A stretch of 37,694 bases of DNA, taken from Candidatus Aminicenantota bacterium. Its GTDB lineage: Bacteria; Acidobacteriota; Aminicenantia; Aminicenantales; Aminicenantaceae. Position numbers and translations under genes: made by a program. The stretch lies in assembly GCA_030603565.1 (NCBI GenBank), contig JAUVXM010000017.1, positions 1-37,694 on the forward strand. Direction: 5' to 3'. How positions within the stretch are numbered: the first letter of the stretch is position 1; each line of letters begins with the position of its first letter. Of this stretch, positions 7,483 to 14,795 are shown piece after piece. Under the pieces are notes generated by a model, which searched no databases, was not told where the DNA came from, and saw only the letters and a list, made by a program, of their open reading frames with translations.

Positions 7483-9531
7483 ATGATTAAAAAAATTCTG
7501 GAACTTCTTAAAAAAAACAAGCAGGGATTAAACTTTCAAAGAATCGCCCGAGAGCTTAATCTGCTTCAGAGAGAGAAGCCTTTGCTTAAAAAGAGACTTT
7601 ATGCCCTGGAAAACAAAGGTGCGATTTTAAAAGCCCAGCGAAAATATTTTATCCTGCCTGAGTCAAGATTGATTCGGGGAAAATTAGTCAGTATAGGCAG
7701 AGGATATGGTTTTGTTAGGCAAGAGAAAGACCCTTCCCGGGACATTTTTATTCCAGGCCGGCATTCAGGAGGGGCATTGCTGGGGGATATAGTTGAAGTT
7801 GTATGTCAGGAAAAAGGGACAGGGGAAAAGCTGGAAGGAAAGATTGTCCGGATAGTAAAGAAAGATAGAAAAACAGTCATAGGGATCTTTAAAGAGCGCT
7901 GGGGACAGCCTTTTGTTTTGCCTTATGAGGCACCTTCTTTTGACGAAATTCCTGTTAAATGCCGGCCTGACATTAAAGTCGAACCCAATGTGGTTGTAGA
8001 GGTAGACAGGGATACATGGTGTATTAAAAAAGCACTGGGCAAACCGGAAACTCCAGGAGTAGATATTAAAGTTGTTAGCGCTAAGTTTGAACTATCCGAT
8101 TCCTTCTCGGCTGAGGCCCTTACTGAAGCAAAGGAGATTTCATCCCATATCACACTCCAGGAAAGGGAAGGGCGAAGAGATTTCAGGTCCTGGCGAACGG
8201 TCACTATTGACGGCGAGGATGCCCGGGATTTTGATGACGCTGTGAGTATAAAGAAACTTAAAAATGGAAACTTATTGCTGGGAGTCCACATTGCTGATGT
8301 TTCTTTTTACATTAAACCGGATTCCTTCCTCGACCGGGATGCATATCTCAAGGGAACCAGCGTTTATTTTCCAGAAACGACTTTCCCTATGCTGCCGGAA
8401 AGGCTTTCAGCTGATATATGCAGCTTGCGGGAGGGAGAAGAGAGGCTGGCGTTTTCTGTATTGCTTGAAATAAACAAGAGGAGCGAAGTTGTCAAATCAG
8501 ATTTTTTGCCTTCAATCATCAAATCGGACGCCAGGATGACGTATAATTCTGTTTATAAGATATTTTCCGGCGAAGAAAAGGAGATAAATAAATATTCCAG
8601 CTTTGTTCCTGATTTAATGCATATGCGGGAACTTGCGGACCGCCTCAGGGAAAAACGGGTCAAGGAGGGAAGCTTGGATTTTGAACACCCGGAGCCGCAG
8701 CTTGTATACAAGGGAAAAGTCCTCTCTGGAGTGACTCCTTTAGAACAGAATGAGGCCCACAGAGTTATTGAGGTGTTTATGGTAGCGGCTAATGAGGCAG
8801 TAGCGGTTTTTTTGGCTAACAAAAAGGCTCCCGCCCTTTTCAGGGTCCATCCACCTCCTGCGCTGGCTGATCTGGAAAAACTTCGCTCTATATTATCTCA
8901 TTTCGGATTATCGTGTCCCTCTTCTGACAAAATCAGAGGGAATGACCTTCAATCGATCTTGGAAAGAGCCGCGGGAAGACCGGAAAACAAATTCATATCT
9001 CTACAGGTGTTGAAAAGTTTAAGGATTGCGGTTTATTCAGCAGAAAATACCGGGCATTTTGGCCTGGGCAAGCTAATGTATACACATTTTACCTCACCAA
9101 TACGCAGATATCCGGATTTGATCGTTCACAGGATTTTAAAAAAGACACTTAACAAAAACAAGCCGGCGAAAAAAGCACTTTCAACTTTAGCCCGTTATTG
9201 TTCAGATCGGGAAAGGAAAGCAATGGAAGCTGAAAGAGAACTTATAGAATGGAGGATCTACCGCTACCTAAAGACTCGGATGGGAGATGAGTTTGCAGGT
9301 ATTATTGTCGATATTTCTAAATCAGGATTAATAGTCGAGTTGGGAGATTATTTTATAAGTGGTATTATATTTTTTAATGACCTGGAAGGAGATTACTATT
9401 ATAGAGATAACAACTGCACCTTGAAAGGGAGAAGAACCGGGAAAAAATATGAATTGGGTGAAAGTCTCAGGGTTGCCCCTGTTGCAGTTGATCCGGATTT
9501 AAGGCGGATGACACTTCAGATAATTCATTAA
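7483..9531 (+). CDS. rnr: Ribonuclease R (RNB family 3'-5' exoribonuclease)
   Basis: Processive 3'-5' hydrolytic exoribonuclease, 682 residues, degrading structured RNA in the cytoplasm. Visible layout: N-terminal winged-helix HTH (about 1-60), cold-shock/OB domain (about 65-130, RGKLVSIGRGYGFVRQ), a second CSD, the RNB catalytic domain with the metal-binding TIDGEDARDFDDAVS (D243-D252 region) and YTHFTSPIRRYPDLIVHR near 530, and a C-terminal S1 domain (about 600-680). It lacks the long basic Lys-rich tail of E. coli RNase R. It is the middle gene of a three-gene unit, 10 nt before the SelB-like winged-helix gene, and the whole unit is enclosed by repeat elements. Confidence 0.95.
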   Translation: MIKKILELLKKNKQGLNFQRIARELNLLQREKPLLKKRLYALENKGAILKAQRKYFILPESRLIRGKLVSIGRGYGFVRQEKDPSRDIFIPGRHSGGALLGDIVEVVCQEKGTGEKLEGKIVRIVKKDRKTVIGIFKERWGQPFVLPYEAPSFDEIPVKCRPDIKVEPNVVVEVDRDTWCIKKALGKPETPGVDIKVVSAKFELSDSFSAEALTEAKEISSHITLQEREGRRDFRSWRTVTIDGEDARDFDDAVSIKKLKNGNLLLGVHIADVSFYIKPDSFLDRDAYLKGTSVYFPETTFPMLPERLSADICSLREGEERLAFSVLLEINKRSEVVKSDFLPSIIKSDARMTYNSVYKIFSGEEKEINKYSSFVPDLMHMRELADRLREKRVKEGSLDFEHPEPQLVYKGKVLSGVTPLEQNEAHRVIEVFMVAANEAVAVFLANKKAPALFRVHPPPALADLEKLRSILSHFGLSCPSSDKIRGNDLQSILERAAGRPENKFISLQVLKSLRIAVYSAENTGHFGLGKLMYTHFTSPIRRYPDLIVHRILKKTLNKNKPAKKALSTLARYCSDRERKAMEAERELIEWRIYRYLKTRMGDEFAGIIVDISKSGLIVELGDYFISGIIFFNDLEGDYYYRDNNCTLKGRRTGKKYELGESLRVAPVAVDPDLRRMTLQIIH

Positions 9532-9541
9532 GGATTAGATA

Positions 9542-10309
9542 ATGGAAAATAAAGACAAAGCTTTTCTTTCGGGATTAATAAAGGAAAAAGGGAGCATAGG
9601 GTTGAGTGGAGAGGAGATACTAAGACTTTCAGACCTGACTATTGAAGCGGCTATTCGGCTTTCCCAGGAATTGGAGGCAGATGGGGAGGTTAAAATACTC
9701 TCATTTTCTCCGCTTTTCATTGTTTCGCATTCCGATTTTGACCTTCTTTGCAAAAAAGTATCTGTTTGGGTAGAAAAGGAATTCCAACAAAAGCCGGATT
9801 TGACAGGTTTATCTCCTGAAGAGGTCAGAGAAAAATTCAAAATACACCCCAAAGTGTTGGAATTTATCCTGAAATACCTTGGCCTTGCAGGAAAGATCAA
9901 TCGCAGAGGTGAATATATTGTTCCATCCGGGTATAAGCTGCCTGTTTCTCCTGAAGAGAAGAAACTTTTGGCCGAAATGGAAGTTCTATTGCAAAAGGGA
10001 AAATTTCGTTCTGCTTCCCGGGAAGAGCTGCAGAACCTGCTTGGAGTTTCCCCTGATAAATTGAAAAAGCTGATGTCTCTTCTTATTGAGAGGAAAAAGA
10101 TAGTGCAAGGAAAAGATGGTTTTCTTGTAGATTCCGAGTGGCTGGATGTCATAATCGCTAGAGTCAGGAACTTAGATAAAAAAGAATTGAGAGTGGCGGA
10201 TTTTAAAAAAATGACTGGACTTTCCCGAAAATATGCAATCCCTCTTCTGGAATTTTTAGACCAAATGAAAATAACTCGGAGGCGTGGATCAACCCGCGAA
10301 ATCCTCTAA
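9542..10309 (+). CDS. Stand-alone SelB C-terminal-like tandem winged-helix protein
   Basis: The 255-residue product resembles the four winged-helix domains at the C-terminus of the selenocysteine elongation factor SelB, with no GTPase/EF-Tu-like part. The clearest match is the end: VADFKKMTGLSRKYAIPLLE followed by FLDQMKITRRRGSTREIL, the hallmark of the last SelB domain, which in SelB reads the SECIS RNA hairpin. Earlier repeats are FIVSHSDFDLLCKKV (about 60-75), LSPEEVREKFKIHPKVLEFI (about 88-107) and ASREELQNLLGVSPDKLKKL (about 157-176). The ATG follows rnr by 10 nt, so it is cotranscribed. No selA, selC or SelB GTPase is in the window. It probably binds nucleic acid; a role beside RNase R is inference. 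The stop TAA coincides with a repeat terminus. Confidence 0.85.
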   Translation: MENKDKAFLSGLIKEKGSIGLSGEEILRLSDLTIEAAIRLSQELEADGEVKILSFSPLFIVSHSDFDLLCKKVSVWVEKEFQQKPDLTGLSPEEVREKFKIHPKVLEFILKYLGLAGKINRRGEYIVPSGYKLPVSPEEKKLLAEMEVLLQKGKFRSASREELQNLLGVSPDKLKKLMSLLIERKKIVQGKDGFLVDSEWLDVIIARVRNLDKKELRVADFKKMTGLSRKYAIPLLEFLDQMKITRRRGSTREIL

Positions 10310-10566
10310 CCTGGACTATTCATAAAAAATGTCGATATGTGTGATACATCTTTTTTAATCAACATTTTACCATGATTCCTAAGACATAACAATTGACCAT
10401 TATGTTTTTGTTGTAATTTATATTTGTAATCGACATTTTTTACTCTACGAGCGAGACGATCTTACCACATCTCCTTTGTTGCAGCGGACTCGCGGTGAAG
10501 GACCACAGCTTCATCCCCCTGCGCCTCGCATCTGCGGCACCCTCGACTCGTGAATAATCCAGGTTA
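10307..10566. mobile_element. Chimeric MITE-like element: B-type left part joined to inverted A-type right part
   Basis: The left end taacctggactattcat and the 'aaaaaatgtcgat' inner repeat, plus the interior to about 10440 ('atcgacatttttta'), match the complete B element at 19763-19914 in reverse orientation. From about 10447 to 10566 the sequence instead matches the reverse complement of the A segment at 6609-6725 and ends tgaataatccaggtta. The two outer ends are still mutually inverted. The junction near 10441-10450 ('ctctacgagcgagacg') marks the switch. It fills the gap between the convergent SelB-like and 731-aa genes and carries no coding frame. Confidence 0.85.
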
Positions 10567-10571
10567 AAAAA

Positions 10572-12767
10572 TTATATTTTCTTGGCTTTGGTTTTAGTTG
10601 AGGTGCTTTTTTTCTCTAGCTTTTTTGTCCCTTTAGTTGTTTTAGCTTTTGTTGGTTTTTTGGGCGTTTCTTGCTTTTTTTCGCCTTTTTGGCCTAGCGC
10701 AGACTTGAGTTTTGCCCCAAAAATACCTGATAAGGCGTGCTCGGTTTGCTCTTGCGATACATATTCTTCTTTCTTTTTTGGTTCCTTAATGGTTTTAATT
10801 TCTTCTATTTCTTGCTTTTCATCTGCTTTAATTGCAAATAGGGCTTCCCTTTCTGATTCTTCAAGTTCGATCTGTTCTTCGATAATTCTCTTTTTCCCTT
10901 TTTTCTGGCGAGGTCCTTTATCTTCCTCTGGCGTAGGTTTGTGTCTTTTTTTCTTTAGTTTTTTTTCTTTTTTCGGTTCTGGCGGCAGTTCTTCTTTGGT
11001 TTTTTCCTCTGGTTTTTTTTCTTTTTTTAGCTTTAATGGAGGTTTTTCTTTTTCTGCGGTTTTTTCAGGAGGTTTTTCTTTTAAAACGACGGTAGGAGTT
11101 TCGACTTCTCCAACTGTCCCTATTTCTGGAAGTTCTTCTTCAATTTCTTTGGTTGAGGGTTCTGTTTTGACTGCCCTGGGAACTTTAACTGGTTCTTCAT
11201 GATCGATTTCTTCGGGTTTTTTAATTTTTTCCTGATAGAAAAATATGTCTTCCTTTTTGACTGACACGGCAAATTCAGGAGATAGAAGTAAAGTCTTTTT
11301 TATGTTTTCCAGGGTAGTATGTTTAAGTATATCGACAAGATGATAAGCTCTTTGAACATGTAAAGACAGAGTTTCCCCCTTAAGACCGAATGTTTTAAAA
11401 ATGATGATCAATAACTCGCGAAGATCGAGCTTGTTCCTCTGGTCATAAAGTGAAAACAGTTTATTTAAAGTATCGTTTCTTAAATAAATGATTTTATTTG
11501 GAAGAGCTGAGGTTGATATTTCTTTGGTGCTTGTGAAGATATCCTTTTTAAAATCATATTTTATCATGGGGGCAGACATTGCTTTTTTTGCTTCTTTTAG
11601 TCCAAAATCGAAGTTGATGTTGTCTTTTTGCGTTAAAGTCAGACTTGCGCCCTGGGTGACATTGTGTTGTTTGTAAAATTCTTGCAGGCCTATAAATAGA
11701 CCGGATTTGGGGTACAAATACACTTGGTATTGTTTTCCGTGCTCAGAATCTGTGAAAATGTATTCTCGGCTTGAGGATAAAGACTTGGACAGATTTGCCG
11801 GTATTTTTAATCCGCCAGAAAGAATTTCTCTCCAAGTCAAGTATATTTTTAGGGGGAATTCCTGCTGCTTAAGTAAATCCGGTTTTGCTTCGCTGTCGAA
11901 TTCGGGCAGCTTTGCTTGGGGTGCGGATAAGGGGATCTCTTGGATAAATGATTGGAGTGTTTTCCTGAGAATCCATTTCCCCCAGCCTGCTGGATAAACA
12001 AATATGAAACTTTTTTTATATTTTTTTTCCAGGAAGTGGTTTAAACTGAGGCAATACAGATTAAAATCAGCCTGGGAAGGGCTAATTCCCATAAATTCGC
12101 TGACTAAATCTGTAGTTGCAGCTGATTGTTTTGCTTTTTTTAAGGATTTTTCGATCTGTTTGATTTTTGTTTCTGGTATTTTGATTTGTTTTTCTGTGAG
12201 TTGCCACTTGTCATTCCAATGGAAAAAATCATCTGATTTTGATAGAGCTTTTTTCAGGTTTTTTTCAAGAGATTTAAGATCTTTCTTTGTCATAGGCAAT
12301 TCATGCAGCCTGGGGTCTTCTTCTTTTTTTAACGTCTCAGGTGTCTGAGCGTTACCTCCCTGGCTACAGGGGAGCAGCACCTGGGTGTTTGTCTTTTTCA
12401 TATAGTCGATATATTTACGAAAAACACCTCCGCCGGTATAATCAACTTCCAACATTTCACAATCATAGCTCTCGTAAGATTTTTTATTGATTACCTTAAG
12501 AACGACTTTTCCTCTAAAAGCTTCTGTGCCTTTACTGCTGACTGTGAGTTGTTCATCATAGTCCTCGCAGATAAGGTCGCCTGGTTCATATGTACAATCA
12601 GGGTTGTATTTTTTTACAGCTTGGTTTAACTGACTGGCATTTTTTTCATAGGCCAATTTTGTTGCTAGTTCATGTAAAGGGGGAGCGGTTTGTTCTTTCA
12701 AGAGCTCTTTTTTTATAAATCGGAGGTCCTTTTCTGTTACTGAGGTGTTTTCGTTTTCTTTTGCCAT
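10572..12767 (-). CDS. Unknown 731-residue protein with long Lys/Glu/Pro-rich tail
   Basis: Not recognised. Residues 1-530 look globular and alpha/beta: LNQAVKKYNPDCTYEPGDLI (about 47-66), FRGKVVLKVINKKSYESYD near 84, FNLYCLSLNHFLEKKYKKSF near 235, and a beta-rich YQVYLYPKSGLFIGLQEFY near 355 followed by HNVTQGASLTLTQ. Residues from about 530 are extremely rich in Lys, Glu and Pro, probably disordered, with a short hydrophobic island HALSGIFGAKLKSAL near 680 and a histone-H1-like KT/KK end. There is no signal peptide or membrane helix. The start ATG lies 2 nt after the stop of the upstream carbamoyltransferase-like gene, indicating translational coupling. A nucleic-acid or polyanion partner is plausible from the tail, but the function is unknown. 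Confidence 0.8.
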   Translation of the reverse strand: MAKENENTSVTEKDLRFIKKELLKEQTAPPLHELATKLAYEKNASQLNQAVKKYNPDCTYEPGDLICEDYDEQLTVSSKGTEAFRGKVVLKVINKKSYESYDCEMLEVDYTGGGVFRKYIDYMKKTNTQVLLPCSQGGNAQTPETLKKEEDPRLHELPMTKKDLKSLEKNLKKALSKSDDFFHWNDKWQLTEKQIKIPETKIKQIEKSLKKAKQSAATTDLVSEFMGISPSQADFNLYCLSLNHFLEKKYKKSFIFVYPAGWGKWILRKTLQSFIQEIPLSAPQAKLPEFDSEAKPDLLKQQEFPLKIYLTWREILSGGLKIPANLSKSLSSSREYIFTDSEHGKQYQVYLYPKSGLFIGLQEFYKQHNVTQGASLTLTQKDNINFDFGLKEAKKAMSAPMIKYDFKKDIFTSTKEISTSALPNKIIYLRNDTLNKLFSLYDQRNKLDLRELLIIIFKTFGLKGETLSLHVQRAYHLVDILKHTTLENIKKTLLLSPEFAVSVKKEDIFFYQEKIKKPEEIDHEEPVKVPRAVKTEPSTKEIEEELPEIGTVGEVETPTVVLKEKPPEKTAEKEKPPLKLKKEKKPEEKTKEELPPEPKKEKKLKKKRHKPTPEEDKGPRQKKGKKRIIEEQIELEESEREALFAIKADEKQEIEEIKTIKEPKKKEEYVSQEQTEHALSGIFGAKLKSALGQKGEKKQETPKKPTKAKTTKGTKKLEKKSTSTKTKAKKI

Positions 12768-12769
12768 TT

Positions 12770-13660
12770 TTATTTTTTACTCTCAAATAATAATACCATA
12801 ATTGCTTTTTGAATATGAAGGATAGTTTCAGTTTGTTCGAAAAAAACTGACCGGTCTAGATCACAGATGTCCCCGGCAGTTCCTATTCCACCCGGTTCCG
12901 GGAGGTAATTCATAAACTGAACATCAGCCATGGTTTTGGCCTTTATGTCATGCAAGATTTGTCCCTGGGGGGAGAAGGACGAAGCTCCGGGGGATGTGTA
13001 GATGACAGTTGCATCGCGGATAGCTTCAAAAGGATCTGATGTAAGCTGGAGTTCGAATCCTGTGGCTGCTCCGTCGGATTTTGCCAGTTTTATTACCTCC
13101 CCTTGGGGTTCATATCCCTGGGGGGCTGCTACTGATATTCGAGCCCCTACTTTTGCGGCAGCATAGATCAGACTGTGGCAGAGGTTATTGCTCCTGCCGA
13201 TAAAGGCAAGCTTCATACCGGAAAGCTCTTTCCTGAGCTCCTTGAAAATAAAAAAGTCTGCTATAGCTTGACAGGGCTGTAAGAGATCAGTTTGTATGTT
13301 GAAAACCGGTATATGGGAGAAGTGAGCTAATTCCGTCACAACTTTTTGAGAAGGTATTTTTATGACGATTCCATCTACCCATCTCTCCAGTGTTTTAATA
13401 TAAATTTCCGGACTTTTCAGTATGTCCTCTTGAATACTCACACTTCCGACACTGATAGGGTTGCCACCCATCTGGATTACTCCGACTTCAAAGGGTATCC
13501 CAGGTATAGATGAAGGAGGCTGAAATATTAAGGCCAGCATTTTATTTTTGAGGTGGTTTTTAAACCGGTGTGGTTTTTTTTTCATATGCTGCGCCAGGTC
13601 AAGAAGATAACTGAACTCATAAAGGGAAAGATCGTGGATGGATACGAAATCGGTCAGCAT
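12770..13660 (-). CDS. Carbamoyltransferase-fold protein with altered active-site motifs
   Basis: The 296 residues align along their length with aspartate/ornithine carbamoyltransferases: an N-terminal SIHDLSLYEFSYLLDLAQHM helix, FEVGVIQMGGNPISV at 57-71, QPCQAIADFF at 128-137, LAFIGRSNNLCHSLIYAAAK at 151-170 and a C-terminal FFEQTETILHIQKAIMVLL. The signature residues are changed: the STRTR carbamoyl-phosphate loop reads SSIPG (50-54), HPCQ reads QPCQ, the ornithine-loop region reads TSPGASS (222-228), and HCLP reads NYLP (251-254). Normal OTCase/ATCase activity is therefore unlikely. The start ATG at 13660 has AGGGG 9 nt upstream; a TTG at 13687 is also in frame. It follows arcC by 13 nt and is coupled to the 731-aa gene. 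It could be a transferase for another substrate or a non-catalytic relative. Confidence 0.85.
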   Translation of the reverse strand: MLTDFVSIHDLSLYEFSYLLDLAQHMKKKPHRFKNHLKNKMLALIFQPPSSIPGIPFEVGVIQMGGNPISVGSVSIQEDILKSPEIYIKTLERWVDGIVIKIPSQKVVTELAHFSHIPVFNIQTDLLQPCQAIADFFIFKELRKELSGMKLAFIGRSNNLCHSLIYAAAKVGARISVAAPQGYEPQGEVIKLAKSDGAATGFELQLTSDPFEAIRDATVIYTSPGASSFSPQGQILHDIKAKTMADVQFMNYLPEPGGIGTAGDICDLDRSVFFEQTETILHIQKAIMVLLFESKK

Positions 13661-13673
13661 TGATTTTATCCCC

Positions 13674-14624
13674 TTATTCCTCAGCAATAATCTTGGTTCC
13701 GGAGCGGTTTATCAGGGCTGCCCTGAGATGATTTGCTGAAGTGATTATTACTTCTTTCCCCCCGCTTTGGATATATTTGATCGCTGCTTTGATTTTTGGA
13801 CCCATTGACCCGGGCGGAAACTGGCCCTCATCAAGGTGTTTTTGAGCTTCGGGAATAGTCAGAGTTCGGAGGGGAATCTCTTCCGGACTTCCAAAATTTA
13901 AACAGACCCGGTTCACATTTGTCAGAATGACAAATAGACCTGCCTTTACCTCCCGCGCTATCAGGCTGGAGGCAAAGTCTTTATCGATTACAGCTTCTAC
14001 TCCTTGGAAGAGGCCGCGGCCGTTGATTATAACTGGGATCCCTCCGCCTCCTGCAGCAATAATGATTTTTCCGCCATGAATCAAGTCATATAGAATTGAT
14101 TTAGGAACTATGTCAATGGGTCTTGGTGACGGGACTACTTTTCGGTAGCCTCTTCCGGAATCTTCGATCATGGTCCATTTTTTTTCGCGTTTAAGCATTT
14201 GAGCTCTGTATTGTGAATAAAAGGGACCCACAGGTTTGGTAGGATTTTTAAAAGCCGGATCTTCTTTATCTACTACGACTTGAGTTATGAGAGTGGCCAC
14301 TTGTTTATCTATAGAGTTTTTTCTCAGCTCATTGACTAGGGCTTTTTCAAGCATGAATCCCATGCTCCCCTCAGTCATGGCATCACAGACTTCTAATGAG
14401 AATGGAGGGACTTTGTTAACTGCTTCTTCCATCTGGATTAAAAGGTTCCCTACTTGAGGCCCATTGCCGTGAACTATAATGAGGTCGTATCCTTTTTTTA
14501 TTACATCGATCATAAGGGTGGCTGCATTTTGTGCTTTTTTCATCTGCTGGGATTGCAGACCTTTCTGGTCGCTGGGAAGGATGGCATTACCGCCAAATGC
14601 GATTACGGCTATTTTTCTTTTCAT
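13674..14624 (-). CDS. arcC: Carbamate kinase
   Basis: Interconverts carbamoyl phosphate + ADP and carbamate + ATP. The 316-residue protein of the amino-acid kinase fold keeps the family motifs: AFGGNAILP near 9, IIVHGNGPQVGNLL near 50, GGGGIPVI near 205, the AVIDKDFASSLIA loop near 225 and FPPGSMGPKIKAAI near 270. The ATG at 14624 is chosen because a well-formed promoter (-10 at 14645-14650) places the transcript start near 14638, downstream of the alternative TTG at 14642. It is the first gene of a three-gene operon, with a carbamoyltransferase-like protein lacking the usual carbamoyl-phosphate loop next. No arginine deiminase is visible, so a classical arginine-fermentation role is not supported here. 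Confidence 0.93.
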   Translation of the reverse strand: MKRKIAVIAFGGNAILPSDQKGLQSQQMKKAQNAATLMIDVIKKGYDLIIVHGNGPQVGNLLIQMEEAVNKVPPFSLEVCDAMTEGSMGFMLEKALVNELRKNSIDKQVATLITQVVVDKEDPAFKNPTKPVGPFYSQYRAQMLKREKKWTMIEDSGRGYRKVVPSPRPIDIVPKSILYDLIHGGKIIIAAGGGGIPVIINGRGLFQGVEAVIDKDFASSLIAREVKAGLFVILTNVNRVCLNFGSPEEIPLRTLTIPEAQKHLDEGQFPPGSMGPKIKAAIKYIQSGGKEVIITSANHLRAALINRSGTKIIAEE

Positions 14625-14644
14625 GTTCTTAAAAATAAACAAGT

Positions 14645-14673
14645 AGTATAATACAGGCTTGCTTCTTTTGCAA
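14645..14673 (-). promoter_or_regulatory. Sigma-70-type promoter for the arcC operon
   Basis: Reading the minus strand: -35 TTGCAA at 14668-14673, 17-nt spacer, -10 TATACT at 14645-14650. The predicted start is about 14 nt before the arcC ATG, so the leader is very short and the ribosome binding site is poor. Confidence 0.6.
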
Positions 14674-14710
14674 TGTTTTAGGTTTTCCTGAGTTCTCTTC
14701 CAAATTCTCC

Positions 14711-14738
14711 TTGTTTTTCAGCAAGTTTTCATTATAAT
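14711..14738 (+). promoter_or_regulatory. Sigma-70-type promoter for the cpgS-like gene
   Basis: -35 TTGTTT at 14711-14716, 16-nt spacer, -10 TATAAT at 14733-14738. The leader to the ATG at 14796 is about 50 nt and carries a strong AAGGAGG-type ribosome binding site. The promoter is divergent from that of arcC, about 40 bp away. Confidence 0.6.
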
Positions 14739-14795
14739 AGTGTGTCTATGGATCATCCTAATATTTAAAAACAATGAAATAATAAGGAGGAAAGA

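Noticed and set aside
7470-7485. 'cctgaattat' just before the rnr start, resembling a MITE terminus
   Set aside because: Only 10 bases match and the ttca end is absent; it lies in a tight operon gap and is probably chance.
10582-11202. 206-residue plus-strand frame rich in Phe and Ser
   Set aside because: It is antisense to the Lys/Glu-rich tail of the 731-aa gene; its composition is the reverse-complement shadow of AAA/GAA codons.
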